A stretch of DNA of 64,000 nt from the NCBI GenBank assembly GCA_032164245.1, contig JAVMKO010000003.1, positions 65,728,390 through 65,792,389 on the forward strand, in the 5' to 3' direction. The notes beneath the pieces were generated by a model. That model was not told where the DNA came from and searched no databases. It was given only the letters and a program-made list of their open reading frames with translations. Within the stretch, counting starts at the first letter, position 1. Every line of letters starts with the position of its first letter. This stretch comes from Sternotherus odoratus (lineage: Eukaryota > Chordata > Testudines > Kinosternidae). Below are positions 26,201-38,200 of this stretch, piece by piece. The position numbers and the translations under genes are program-made.

Positions 26201-29200
26201 CTTGATGTGTGTGGATAACAGGATGAAGCAAACCATACAATGTGTAATTTACTAGCAAGACAGAGTAGGGAGGATAAACACTGACTGGGCAGAACTATCT
26301 ATCAACTCCAAGGCCATGAAAAGCGAATAAGTAGCAATAAGATAACTGTTGTAAGAAATAATGAATACATGGAAACAATGCTTAAAAAATAGATATGAGG
26401 TATTAATTGGAGTTTCAGCAGAAGTAAAAAGATATTAAAAATTGATGTAGATGAAATGTTTATAATTGAGGTGGTTTTAATAATTTGCATCTGTGCAATG
26501 TTACAAGGCAATGTATAAAGGGTGTGTCTTTAATAAATGGCGGTGGAGCAACACAGGACGACACCAGACTGGACCAGCATGGATCTGATGATGACAGAAA
26601 GTCTACCTACACCCCAGGACTGGGTAACTGATCTTTATGCTATCCTGATCTAACTGCTTTATGCTTAATTAATTGTCCTAAATTTTTCTTCTTAAAGCTT
26701 TAGAATCAGCTAAGCTTAGTAACTGGTGTGGAAAGTGCTTTTAACCCAGCAACACCCAATTTCCCATCCTATGGTTCTGTTGTATCTGCACTTTTGAGCT
26801 CCTTAAGACCAAATAGTCCCTTTGATGATGATCCCTTATTTGTTAAGGAAACACAGAAAGTTCCATTTTTGGAAACTCAGTTCTCTGTTTAAACTCTACT
26901 CACTGAAACTGGGTTTTCCAAAACAGTGTTTGGATGATCTTTTACACTAATACGGTTTTGCCTAGGGGTGTGCTGGGCGCTCAGTAACTGTGCCAAAGCA
27001 CAATCCTAAGTAGCAAAGGGGCAGACCCTTCATACTGCATCATCTCAAGCCCCTACCATCGTCTGCACTGCTCTGATTCCTCCCTCACAGCTCCAACCCC
27101 CGCATATTCCTAGCTCTGCACCAAAACAGTTGAGAATCTGAAAATGTTATGAACACATTAGGGGGATTATGTTACAGTTACCCCCTTGATCAGATGACTC
27201 ATTTCCTTTAATCACATTCAGTCCCATTGTTCAGGAAACAGGCAAGAAGTGCAAGTCATGATTACACTACCTTAACTTCTTACTAGTATCTTTCATCTTC
27301 CCTCTAATTAAAGCTGATTGCTTTCACAATGCTTCTAAAGTAAAATCAGACACACTGTGGATTTTAGAGCACTTCAAAATACTGGCTCTTAACCCAGAAA
27401 CTCTAGTCTTTGGGAAAAACTTCCCAGAAGGAGCCCGTCAAAATGAAGACAGAGAACAATTCTCTCCAAACTCCCAAGACTAAGGCCTGAGCTCATAGTA
27501 CATGTGTGTTGCTTAGGTAGATGCTCAGCAAGTCATCTTGAGCTATCCAGTTAGAGTGAACAAAGGCTGACTGCAAACCCTTCAGCTTGCAGTGAGCTCT
27601 AGTCTTGCTACACACGAACATTTCACTTGACTTGTCAGTATGGCTCCAGCTGACCTGTCTAAATTTAACCTTCAATAACTTCCGAACCAAAAAGAGGCAG
27701 TGGGAGCCACACGCTAACTGAGGTCAATTCTGAACAGGTGAGATCAGTTTGGGGAGGATTACAGTCAATCAGCCTCATGTGTACAGAACAAAACCCCTTT
27801 AGAATCGCCAGGAGATTTCTGTAAACATCTAACTTTAAGGGGGCTTTATTTTAGGGATCCTGTTGCTCAAATAACCTCAGACTGGACTACTAATGCTACC
27901 CTATACTCCCATAATTCACAGTAAATTTCTAGATAATCTTAGGCAGCATAGGGATTTTAGACTATTTAGGATAGTCATCTTTCAAACAGTAAGTGACTAT
28001 CAACCTTAACAATAGCAGAACTGCTGCTCTGCTATACGACTCCATAGAAAGAATGGGGAATGAGAGAAGGGATATAAGAAGTCACCATCCAAGAAGAGCT
28101 CTCTGAAGCAGATCTTGACAGATATGGTTTTGTGACCAACTTAGATACAATAGCTCATCTGAAGGAGAACAAAAGGTGATCGTGGAAGTTTTATATCATT
28201 TCTGCTCAACGGGGACTTGAAGTTTGAGAATCCAGTGAAAAATTCAGTTTCAAAAAAAAGCTATGCTGGAAGTTTTTGTTTTTTTTTTTTGTTTGTTTTT
28301 TTAAAGACAAGTCTCAAGCAAACCAGCAATTTTGCTCTGTATAAATTAGCAATTTTAAAAATTAGAATTTTAACTTTGAACCAGTATATAAATGCTAAAC
28401 TATTAAGTCCCATTTGTCACAGCGCTAATAATGTTCACTATTGCTGACCTCAGGAAAGTAAAGACTGTAAACAGGATGTGTTATCTTTGATTTGGTTTCC
28501 AGAAGGGCCCGCTCCTTTCGCTGTATACTTTGCTGTAATTCTTGCCACTCCTGTTGAAGATAACAAAGATTTAAAGAGTTATTTTACTCACCTCTTCTCC
28601 CATTAGAGATGAAATCCCAGCACATCAAGAACAGCACACAGACAGCATGGTAAATGCCTATGCTAAGCGTCATACTGTACAAAAACCAGGCAAGGGTAGA
28701 CAGGGTTCAAATTCTAACGCATGATGCTTAAATATCAAATAGCAATGAAATATACAAGACCATCCATATGGACACTTCTGAAAACGTGCTCACTCCTTGT
28801 AAAAATCTGCAAGGCTACTTACTACATTATTCTCCTTCAAATTGCTCTTCAAAACTTACTTTTTCAATGTTGCCTACAAAATACTCATCAATGGCTTAGC
28901 AGTTGGTTGGCCATGACCACTGTTCACTACACTTAATTATCTCACTACTACCTTGTGCTCACCTTGTTTGTTGCATCCAACTGGTTTTTTTTATCTTATA
29001 CTTAAGACTGTAAGATTGCTTGGAAAAAGGGCTACTATTTTGTTGTGTTGTGTGAGGCACAACAAGCCTCTTGGAGCCAATACAAACCAAATTCACAATA
29101 ATTCTAACTTACCAAATATCATACACAAACTTATATGCACACACACTTCTCGCACTTCTGTAGTATGTATGTAGAATGCATTGTACAATACATAATAGTT

Positions 29201-32200
29201 ACCGTGTGTCAAGGATTTAAAATTTAAGGGGAGGTTTATATTGAAATCTCACAGTATCAAAGTTGATTAACTGTCAAATTAAGTTGAAAAACTTAAACTT
29301 AGTACATTCTTCTGCTAAAATTAAAGTTTTCATTTCTCTTGTCCTGTAATTTTAACATTTCTTGTTCCTGTCCGTAAGGGAACCCTGCACTAAGGGACAT
29401 GCATCATGGCAACCCTCTCGCTGGAAGAGATAGACTTGATATGACTTTCTCTGGAGAGAGCTAATGCTACTACATCCTTGTGTTGTTCAGCCTGAGGTGG
29501 TTGCTAAAGAGATACAAAAATATATTTTTCCCACAACTATAGAGGCAGAATCACCCATCAGCACAAAGTGAGACTTACAGCTTCGTCATCTTTGTTTTGT
29601 TTCTCATCTTGTTCTCTGTCGGAGTCTCTTTCACTTCCATCATCTCTTTCACTTTGAGAGTCCCTGTTAGTTTCTTCTTCATCTGACTCACTTCCTTTAT
29701 CAGAAAGTTCATCTTCCTCCCTTACTACAACTTCCTAAAAAATAAAATAAAATAAATCTGTTATTCCCATGGGCAGCATTCCTGTGCTCCAAGTCTGAAG
29801 GCTATGGGCTCTTAAGTCCCATTTGAGGACTAGTGCCTAATATGTGACATTGTAATGTCATGTGGGTACTGCATTGTTCAGATGGGGTCCTTTGAATGAA
29901 ATTTAAAACTGATTTCAAAACCACTGCTGGTTGATGTATAGGGAGAATTAACATCCTAAAGGACTAACAGAGTTGTGATGTCAGAGACAGCAATACTGAA
30001 AGACTTAATAGCTGGTATATTTGTCCACTATTTAGGAACTACCAATTTTTAGTTCATTACTGAGAGTCCCCCATTACACACACTTCATTACTAAAATGTG
30101 AAGTGCTCTAAAAATCCAGTTCTGTATACACACGGTATGGAGCGGCTAACCCTTTTAAGAGGACTCAGGGCCCAGTCTACCCACAATGGGTGTAAGGAGA
30201 ACAAGCCCATCTTAGCCCACCTGTAAGTAATTTATTGCTTAAAAGTGGTTAGTTGGCATCTAATTGGCTAACAAGCATGTGGACCTGATAAAAGGCTACC
30301 AGCGCTCGGGTGTTCTAAGGGAGAAGAGCTCCCACGGAACAGAGCAAGAGAACGCCCAAGATAAAGAATTTAGGGAGGAGTCTCCTACATAGCTTTCGGG
30401 GGGCTAACCTGCAAGGAGCTTTGTGTTGCCTGGAGAAGTCCTGCAGTGAGAAAGGCCCTGACTCCATTAAAGGAAACAAGGTTGAAAGTGTCTTGCAGAT
30501 AAAGTGGCTGAGAGTGGGATGAATAGACTCAGATAAGAAGCCTGGGTAAAGGACTTTCTTTAATTTATTACATTTTTCCATTAATAAGCCATTCCCCTCG
30601 AAAAGGGACATTGCTTGATACATAAAAGCCTGGCTAATTTTACTGATAACCTAATCAGGAAAATTAAAGCAGGGCACATCCATAGCAAAGCGCATGGCCA
30701 CAAGGGGGCGAGCAGGGACAGCACACACCTTTTATACCACAGTACATCATTTGAAAGCAGGGTGACCATGTGTCCCGATTTTATAGGGATAGTCCCGATT
30801 TTGGGGTCTTTTTCTTATATAGGCTCCTATTACCCCCCACCCCATGTCCTGATTTTTAACACTTGCTGTCTGGTCACCCTATTTGAAAGAGAATCATCTC
30901 TTCTCCCCTCCCATATCTTCAACATTAATCTCACGCTCTAATTGAATCTCTTTAAGAACTGGTGTCTCGGTCATGTTTGCCATTCCCATAGTATTTGAGC
31001 TAATTTTTAACTCCAAATTAACTAACAAAGTCCAGAAAGAAGCAAATCAAACCAGAGCAGTGGGAGAGTTACTCCTTATGCACACCTCTAACCTATTCAC
31101 ACAAAAAACGGTTATGGGGATCTTCAATTTGGGAAACTCATTCAGGTCTCATGCAGCACATACCAAAACACCATTGGAGTGCCTAAAAGTCAGATAAATT
31201 TTTAAACACAAATTATTGCACCCAACATGAGGTAACTATTGTGAACCTCATTGTGACAGTTAAAGTTAAATGGTAGTTGCTTTGGGATTTGTGACTGTTT
31301 ACCCATATTAAATGTACCCAGATCATAGAAACTAGTCCCAGCCAGTAAAATACACACAACACAGTGCTTCAAAAAGGGCTAATTTTCCAAAGAAGAAGAA
31401 AAGTAAGAGTAGAATTGATTGGGAGGAAAAAGATGAATGAAAACCGGGAGTTCTTTAGGAAAACTCTGGTTAGATGGCCCAAAAGCTACCATTCTACAAT
31501 CAAGAAAGACTTTGGGTAAAGGTACATCCTGCTTCAGTGAAAAAAACGAAGGTAGCAATCTATATATATAAAAGTCAAGTGGTGTATGTATGAGTGTATG
31601 TATGTACGTATGACTGCGAAGTCCTCCCGCACCGTTTGAGCCAGAGACTTGAATTTTGGTACAGTGAGGGGTCTTGGGGTCTAGATGCTGGTAAGGGTCG
31701 AAAAATTTTCGGATCTCACCTCTGACGCCCCCCAGGGGTGAAAGTCTTTCAGGGCCAATCACATCAGCTTGGCAGTTAGGTGGTGATGATGTCATAATAC
31801 CCCCCTCCAACAGACACCTCACTCGCTCAGCTCACCCCTCCCTCCTCCAACGGAACCCCGGAGATCCCCCAGTTCTCTGCCCCTCCCACCTCCCCAACGG
31901 AACCCCGGAGATCCCTCAGTTCTCTGCCCCTCCCACCTCCCCAACGGAACCCCGGACTACATCAGCTCTGTGCCCCCCCCCACCTGCGAAGGTCCCCGGA
32001 ATCCCTCGGCTCTGGGCCCCCTCCCCTCCTGCGACGGATCTGAGTTGGGTTTGGTGGGACGGTAAGTGAGGTGGGGGTTTCGGGTTTGCTTCGGGGGGTG
32101 GGAAGGTGTCGGGGGGGTGAGGGGTGTGGTGTGGGTGTTGGGTTTGGTCTGGGGGGGGGGAGGTGTTGGGGTGGGTGCCCAGACCAAACCCGACACCCCC

Positions 32201-35200
32201 CCCCGGCTCACTTACCCCCCGACCAAACCCGACACCGCCACCTCACCCCCCCACCAACCGCAACACCCCCTGACCAACCCCAACACCCACCCCTCACCCC
32301 TCACCCACCCCAACACCTTCCCACCCCCCCAGACCAAACCCGACACCCCCTGGCTCACTTACCCCCCGACCGAACCTGACACCCCCACCTCACCCCCCCA
32401 CACACACCAATCGCAACACCCCCTGACCAAACCTGACACCCCCCGGCTCACTTACCCCCCGACCGAAACCGACACTCCCACCTCACCCCCCCAAGCAAAC
32501 CCGACACCCCCACCTCACCCCCCCCACCAACCACAACACCCCCTGACCAACCCCAACACCCACACCTCACCCCTCACCCACCACGACACCTTCCCACCCC
32601 CCCAGACCAAACCCGACACCCCCCTGGCTCACTTACCCCCGACCGAACCCGACACCCCTACCTCATCCCCCCAAGCAAACCTGACACCCCCACCTCAACC
32701 CCCCACCAACCGCAACACCCCCTGACCAACCGCAACACTCACCCCTCACCCACCCCAACACCTTCCCACCCCCCCAGACCAAACCCTACACCCCCCGGCT
32801 CACTTACCCCCCCGACCAAACCCGACAACCCCACCTGACCCCCCCCAAGCAAACCCAACACCCCCACCTGACCCCCCGACCAAACCCGACACCCCCCCCC
32901 CCCCGGCTCACGGTGCACTGTGTAGCACACAGATTATTAAATACACTGTTCGGTCGGGGGGTGAGGTGGGGGTGTCGGGTTTGCTCAGGGAGTGAGGTGG
33001 GGGTGTCGGGTTTGCTCAGGGGGTGAGGTGGGGGTGTCGGGTTTGGTCAGGGGGTGAGGTGGGGGTGTCGGGTTTGGTCGGGGGGTGAGGTGGGGGTGTT
33101 GGGTTTGTTTTGGGGGGTCAGGTGGGGTTGTCGGGTTTGGTCGGGGGGTAAGTGAGCCAGGGGGTCTTGGGGTTGGTCGGGGGGGTGGGAAGATGTCAGG
33201 GTGGGTGAAGGGTGGGTGTTGGGGTTGGTCAGGGGGTGTCAACTGTCTGCCCCCTCCCCACCTCCGACTGACCCGAGCAACGCCGGGCACTTATGCTAGT
33301 TATATATAAAACAAATGCAAACAAGGGATGTTGATAGAAATGGATATAAATTAGAAGTTACAGAATTGTAAACACTGATAAGGGAAACTAAAGACATCAA
33401 GAAAAAACATCCAAGGTTTGCAGAGCTAAGTAAAAAAAAAATTTCTTAAGTATATTAGGAACCAAAGAAAACCCAACAATGGCCCATTACTCGGGAGACA
33501 TGGTAAAATAGTTAATGGTGCATAAAGGTGGAAGAATTCAATAAATACTTCTGCTCCGTATTTGGAAAAGTGGGGTGATATACATTCTAGTCTCATAGTA
33601 ACTAAACAGGATGTTATTTAACATTTGCCAACAATAAGTATTTTTAAATCAGCAGACCTGGTCAACGTACACCCAATAGTCCTAAAGGAGTTGGCTGTAT
33701 AGATCTCTGGCTTGTTGATGTCAATTTTTAATAAATTTTGGAATACCAGGGAAATTCCAGAAGACTTGAAGAGTGCTAGTGTGACAATATTCAGAAGATG
33801 GGAAGCAGGATGACCTAAGTAATTATAGGCCAGTTAGTCTCACATCACTCTGGGCAAAATAATGGAAAAGCTGAAATGGAATTCTATTAAAGAATTAAAG
33901 GATGGGAATATAATTAAAGCTGGTTTTATGGAAAACAGGTCTTGTCAAACAAACCTTTAATTCTTTAAAGATTAAAAGTTTTGTTGATAAAGATAACTGC
34001 ACAGACACAATATAGTTATACATTTGTAAGGGGTCTGACGTAGTACTGTATGACATGCAGATTAAAAACAAGCACTATACACTATAAATAAAGCACATTA
34101 AATTGATTAAAACTTGTTAACCAACAGACCTCAAATAGTTGTCATTAATGTGGAATCATCACAGAATAGGGATGTATCTAGTAAAGTTAATCAGGGATCA
34201 GTACTAGGCCCAATGTATTCATTACTTTTATCAATGATCTGGAAGTAAATATAAATTTATAGCTGGCTGATAAAATTCAGAGATGAGAGACAGAGTGGTA
34301 AATGACAATGGCAGGGCAGTCAGAGCAACCTGGATCTCTTGGTAAGCTAGACCCATTCAAAACAAAAAAAGTGTTTTAATACAGCAAAATGGAACATCAT
34401 ACACCTAGGAACAAAGAATGCAACCCAACCTACAAAATGGGGGACTATATCCTGGAAAACAATACGTCAAAAAAAGACGTAGAGATCATACTGGACAAGC
34501 CACTCAACATGAGCTCTCAGTGTGGTGATGTAGCAAAGAAGGCTACTGTGATCCTTGGATATGTAAGCAGGGGAATAGGAAGAGAGATGATTTTACTTCT
34601 TTTATTGATGAGAACAATATTGAAATATTGCATCCACTTCTGGTGTCACATTTTTAAAAGTACCTTGACAAATTGGAAAGGGTGCAAAAAGAGCCCCCAA
34701 AATTATTTGAGTTGAAGAAAATACCTTACACTGAGAAATTAAAGGAGCTCAATCTGTTTAGTTTATCAAAAGAAGATTAAGAGGTGACTTGATTACAGTG
34801 TACAAGTACCTTCCCAGGACTCTTCAACCTAGCAGAGAAAGGCCTAACAAGGATCAATGGCTAGAAGTTGAAGCCAGACAAATTCAAATCAGAAATTAAT
34901 CATTTTTTCAATAATGAGGGTGATTAACCACTGAGACAAACTACCATGGGAAGTGGTGGGTTCATCTTCTGAAGCCCTCTAATCAACACCGGATGCCTTT
35001 TTCAATTATATGCTTTAGTCCAGGGGTGGGCAAACTTTTTGGCCCAAAGGCCACATCTGAGTATGGAAATTGTATGGTAGGCCATGAATGCTCATGGTTC
35101 CCAGCCAATGAGAGCAACGGGACAGCGCTTGGGACTTGGGCAGTATGAGGAGCCCTCTGGCTGCCCCTACGTGTAGGGGCCAGAGGGGGGACATGCTGCT

Positions 35201-38200
35201 GCATCTGGGAGCTGCACGGAGCTTCGGCACATGTGGAGCAGGGCAACCCCCGGACCCTTCTCCCTGTCGGAAGCTGGAGGGCCAGATTAAAACATCTGAA
35301 GGTCCAGATGCGGCTCCCACCCCTGCTTTAGTCAAACACAAGTTCCTGGCACTCAGTATAGGGATAACTGGGTCAAATGTAATGGCCTGAAATATACAGG
35401 AGGTCATACTAGGTCAGTGGTTCTCAAACTTTTTGTACTGGTGACCCCTTTTGGACACCAGGCCTCTAAGCATGACCCCCCTTAGGGGTCGGGCTTGGGG
35501 GGGCTGCTGGCAGCCCTCTGGGTAGGTGCTGAGCTGGGGTGGGGGGGGCGTGCCTGCAGCCCCCCGGGGCAGGGGCCGCCTGGAGACGGGGCGCATGGAG
35601 CCGGCTGGGGGGAGTGGGGGGGCGGGGGCTCGGCTTGTGGAGGCGCCTGGAGCCATCTGGGGCGGGGGGGGGGGGGCGGGAGCCCACCTGCGACCAGGAC
35701 TCTGCTCGCAAGGCGCCTGGAACCAGCTGGGGCCAGGGGGGGCCCGGGAGCCCGCCGTGACTGGGCTCTGCTTGCAGGGATGCCTGGAGCTGGCCAGGGG
35801 GGGGAGGAGGGGTGCGGGGAGCCCACCACGACCAGGACTGAGCCCGCAGCAGGGGTCGGGGCCGGCTGCAGGGGCTCGCGACCCCCGCAAAACTGGGTTG
35901 TGACCCCCAGGGGGGTCGCGACCCCCACTTTGAGAACTAATGGACTAGGTGATTGAACATTCCCTTCTGGCTTTAAAACCTTTCAATGAAATACCCCATT
36001 AGCTTGCTTTTGCTTCTGCTGCTTTGTCTGCTGCAATGGAGGAGGAGCAGGTTTCTTTTTCAAAGGTTTCTTTTTCTTTGATTTTGCAGCCTTCTTGGTT
36101 CCTTTATTCTTTTGCTGCCATCCTTTGTTCTTAATTTTGTTGGCATCTCCTTGCTGTAAGAAAACATGGCGATTAAATAGTAGACAGAGTAAACTACACT
36201 AAATATTTTAACTTGAGGCAGCTATCTTCACATGCTTCAAATGTTTTAAGATATGATCCTACCTTAAAAGCTAAGTTCTACTGCTTAGGACTTTGCGAAA
36301 AGATCTATCACAAGTACATGAATGAGTCACTCAATCTGAATATGAAGGTTCATTTCCTCAACTAGGAAGCAGATGCACTGTAATATAGTCTAATTCTCAA
36401 CTTACCCCATCCTCTGGAGGTTGCTCTTCTGCTGCACAGGTGGACTGTTCCTTTTCAAACACTTCCTGATTAGGGAGGAAATGAAGCCTTAGTCTTTGTC
36501 TGTGCCAACCAGCACTAATGCTTTGAGAATTATGCTGTCACTTAGATATTAAAGTAAATTTAACTAGAGTAAATCTGAGGGATTGTGTTCATTATTGATA
36601 ATTCTGTTTTCAGTGACAACCATAAGACACTAATTGATCAGTATGAAAAAGATTAAGCAAAATTTCAACAGTGTGTGTAGAACTTTCCAACACTAACATA
36701 GTTCATCCAGTAAAAAGATTCTCAGAATAATTACAGTGCTGTCTTGTGCTAAAAGATTTAAAGTAAAAGTTGTGTTATCTGGCCCTGTACCAATCAGCAA
36801 GCTCTGTAAACCGATATTTCTGTTCTTCACTGAAAGTCCAGTTTATAGTCTGGTTTGTGCAGGGCCGGAGGCTCCCTACCTGGATCCGCATGGCTCCCCG
36901 GAAGTGGCAACATGTCTCTGCTGTTCCTAGGTGGAGGCACAGCTAGGCGGTTCTGTGAGCTGCCCCTGCCCTATCTCATGTGCTGGCACCACAGCTCCTC
37001 TTGGTCAGGAACCACAGCCAATGGGAAATGCAGGGGCAGCACCTGCAGGTGGAGGTAACGTGCAGTCGCCTCGATGCACCTCCACCTAGGAGCAGCTGGG
37101 ACATGTCGCCACTCGCAGGGAGACACCCAAAGTGAGCGTCACCCCACACCCTCTCCCGCGCCTTAACCCACTGCCCCAAGCTCCCTCTTCACCCATACTC
37201 CTTCTCTCTTAGTGAACTGGAATTTTTCACTTACCGTCATCCCCCACACTCTCAACATGCAGGATTACAAAGTTTTTACTGAGTTTATGCTATAAAATGT
37301 GAAAATTCTGCATCACAGAAGTAAGCAGTAGTAGTAAAATGCAAATTCTACCCCAGTCACAAGAGTATAAAGAAACAAGAACTCAATATCTAGCCTGTCA
37401 TCCATGGATCCAGGAGCACAAGTCAAGCCAGAAATATCAATGTTTACATTAGTAAAACATAACACACTTTATCTGCCTCCCTCTAGAAGCTCAGAAGCAT
37501 CTGTAAGTGGAAAACTATTTTTCATTTCTTACTTACACAGAAAGATAATTATCTGGCACAAAATAAATTGAGACATTTAATTTACTATAGCAAATTGCCC
37601 TATATTAAGAGGGCAAATATGATTTACTGGCAATATCATAAATGCACATAGACTGCATGAAAAAAATTGAGTTGCCAATAAGCATTCCAATTTTGGACAC
37701 AAATATCTGTTCACGTTTTCAACCATAAGTTTAAACATACCATTAAACCTGCTTAAAGAATTTTTTTGGACACAGCAGCCATGGTAATAGTGACTGAATT
37801 TTACATTTCAGTCCATAGGTATTGTCAAGGTTATCGTGTGTAGCAAATTCATTTAATTCATTGCCTAAACATACAACTATTCAAAGCACTCTATTTGCCA
37901 GTGAGATTCAATCTCCTCTATTTTATTTCATACATACTTAGCACAGTTACACAAAGTTATGTTAAACATTATTAAGATTGTAAAGTCAAGCACTCAGAAA
38001 TTAGGATATGCCAGAATTAAGATTGTCTGTACAACCTAAACTCAGCCACTTTGATAGTGGGAATTATCATATCTTCAATTTCATGATCACATATCACTTG
38101 GTTTTACAGGACTCTGCCTCGCCTTATTCAGAGCACAAAATGGGCAGTGCTCCTCTGATGAATATTGTGTATTATCCTCATTGTCCGATGTGTGGCCCTA

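Larger units (their letters stand above)
31559..33299 (+). mobile_element. Non-autonomous Helitron, copy 1
   Basis: Starts TC (31559-31560) after an A and ends CTAG (33296-33299) before a T, so insertion is between A and T. A stem CCCG/CGGG (33272-33275 with 33284-33287) lies 8 bp before CTAG. These are the diagnostic features of Helitrons. The first 200 bp match copy 2 (61605-62065). The middle is expanded by minisatellite, and no Rep/helicase is encoded. Confidence 0.8.
31370..35990 (+). mobile_element. CR1 LINE interrupted by a Helitron and two hAT elements
   Basis: CR1 pieces at about 31370-31558, 33300-35020, 35326-35414 and 35943-35990 read in order on the plus strand (antisense to SEC63). 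The second has reverse transcriptase blocks ([15 protein letters not shown] near 33,740, an NYRPVSL-like block near 33,825, QGSVLGP near 34,195), heavily broken. The last two pieces are the CR1 3' UTR ending in 'cccttctggctttaaaacc'. The total without insertions is about 2 kb. Confidence 0.85.

Noticed and set aside
32066..32725. Plus-strand open frame of 219 residues, Pro/Thr-rich repeats
   Set aside because: It is a translation of the C-rich minisatellite; the opposite strand and other frames are equally open, and there is no start context or splice support.
32180..32905. Regularly repeated units that might be taken for a CRISPR array
   Set aside because: Units are contiguous with no unique spacers, in a vertebrate intron; it is a minisatellite.
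35414..35956. Several overlapping open frames of 73-158 residues on both strands
   Set aside because: All lie inside the GC-rich hAT element and reflect lack of stop codons at high GC.
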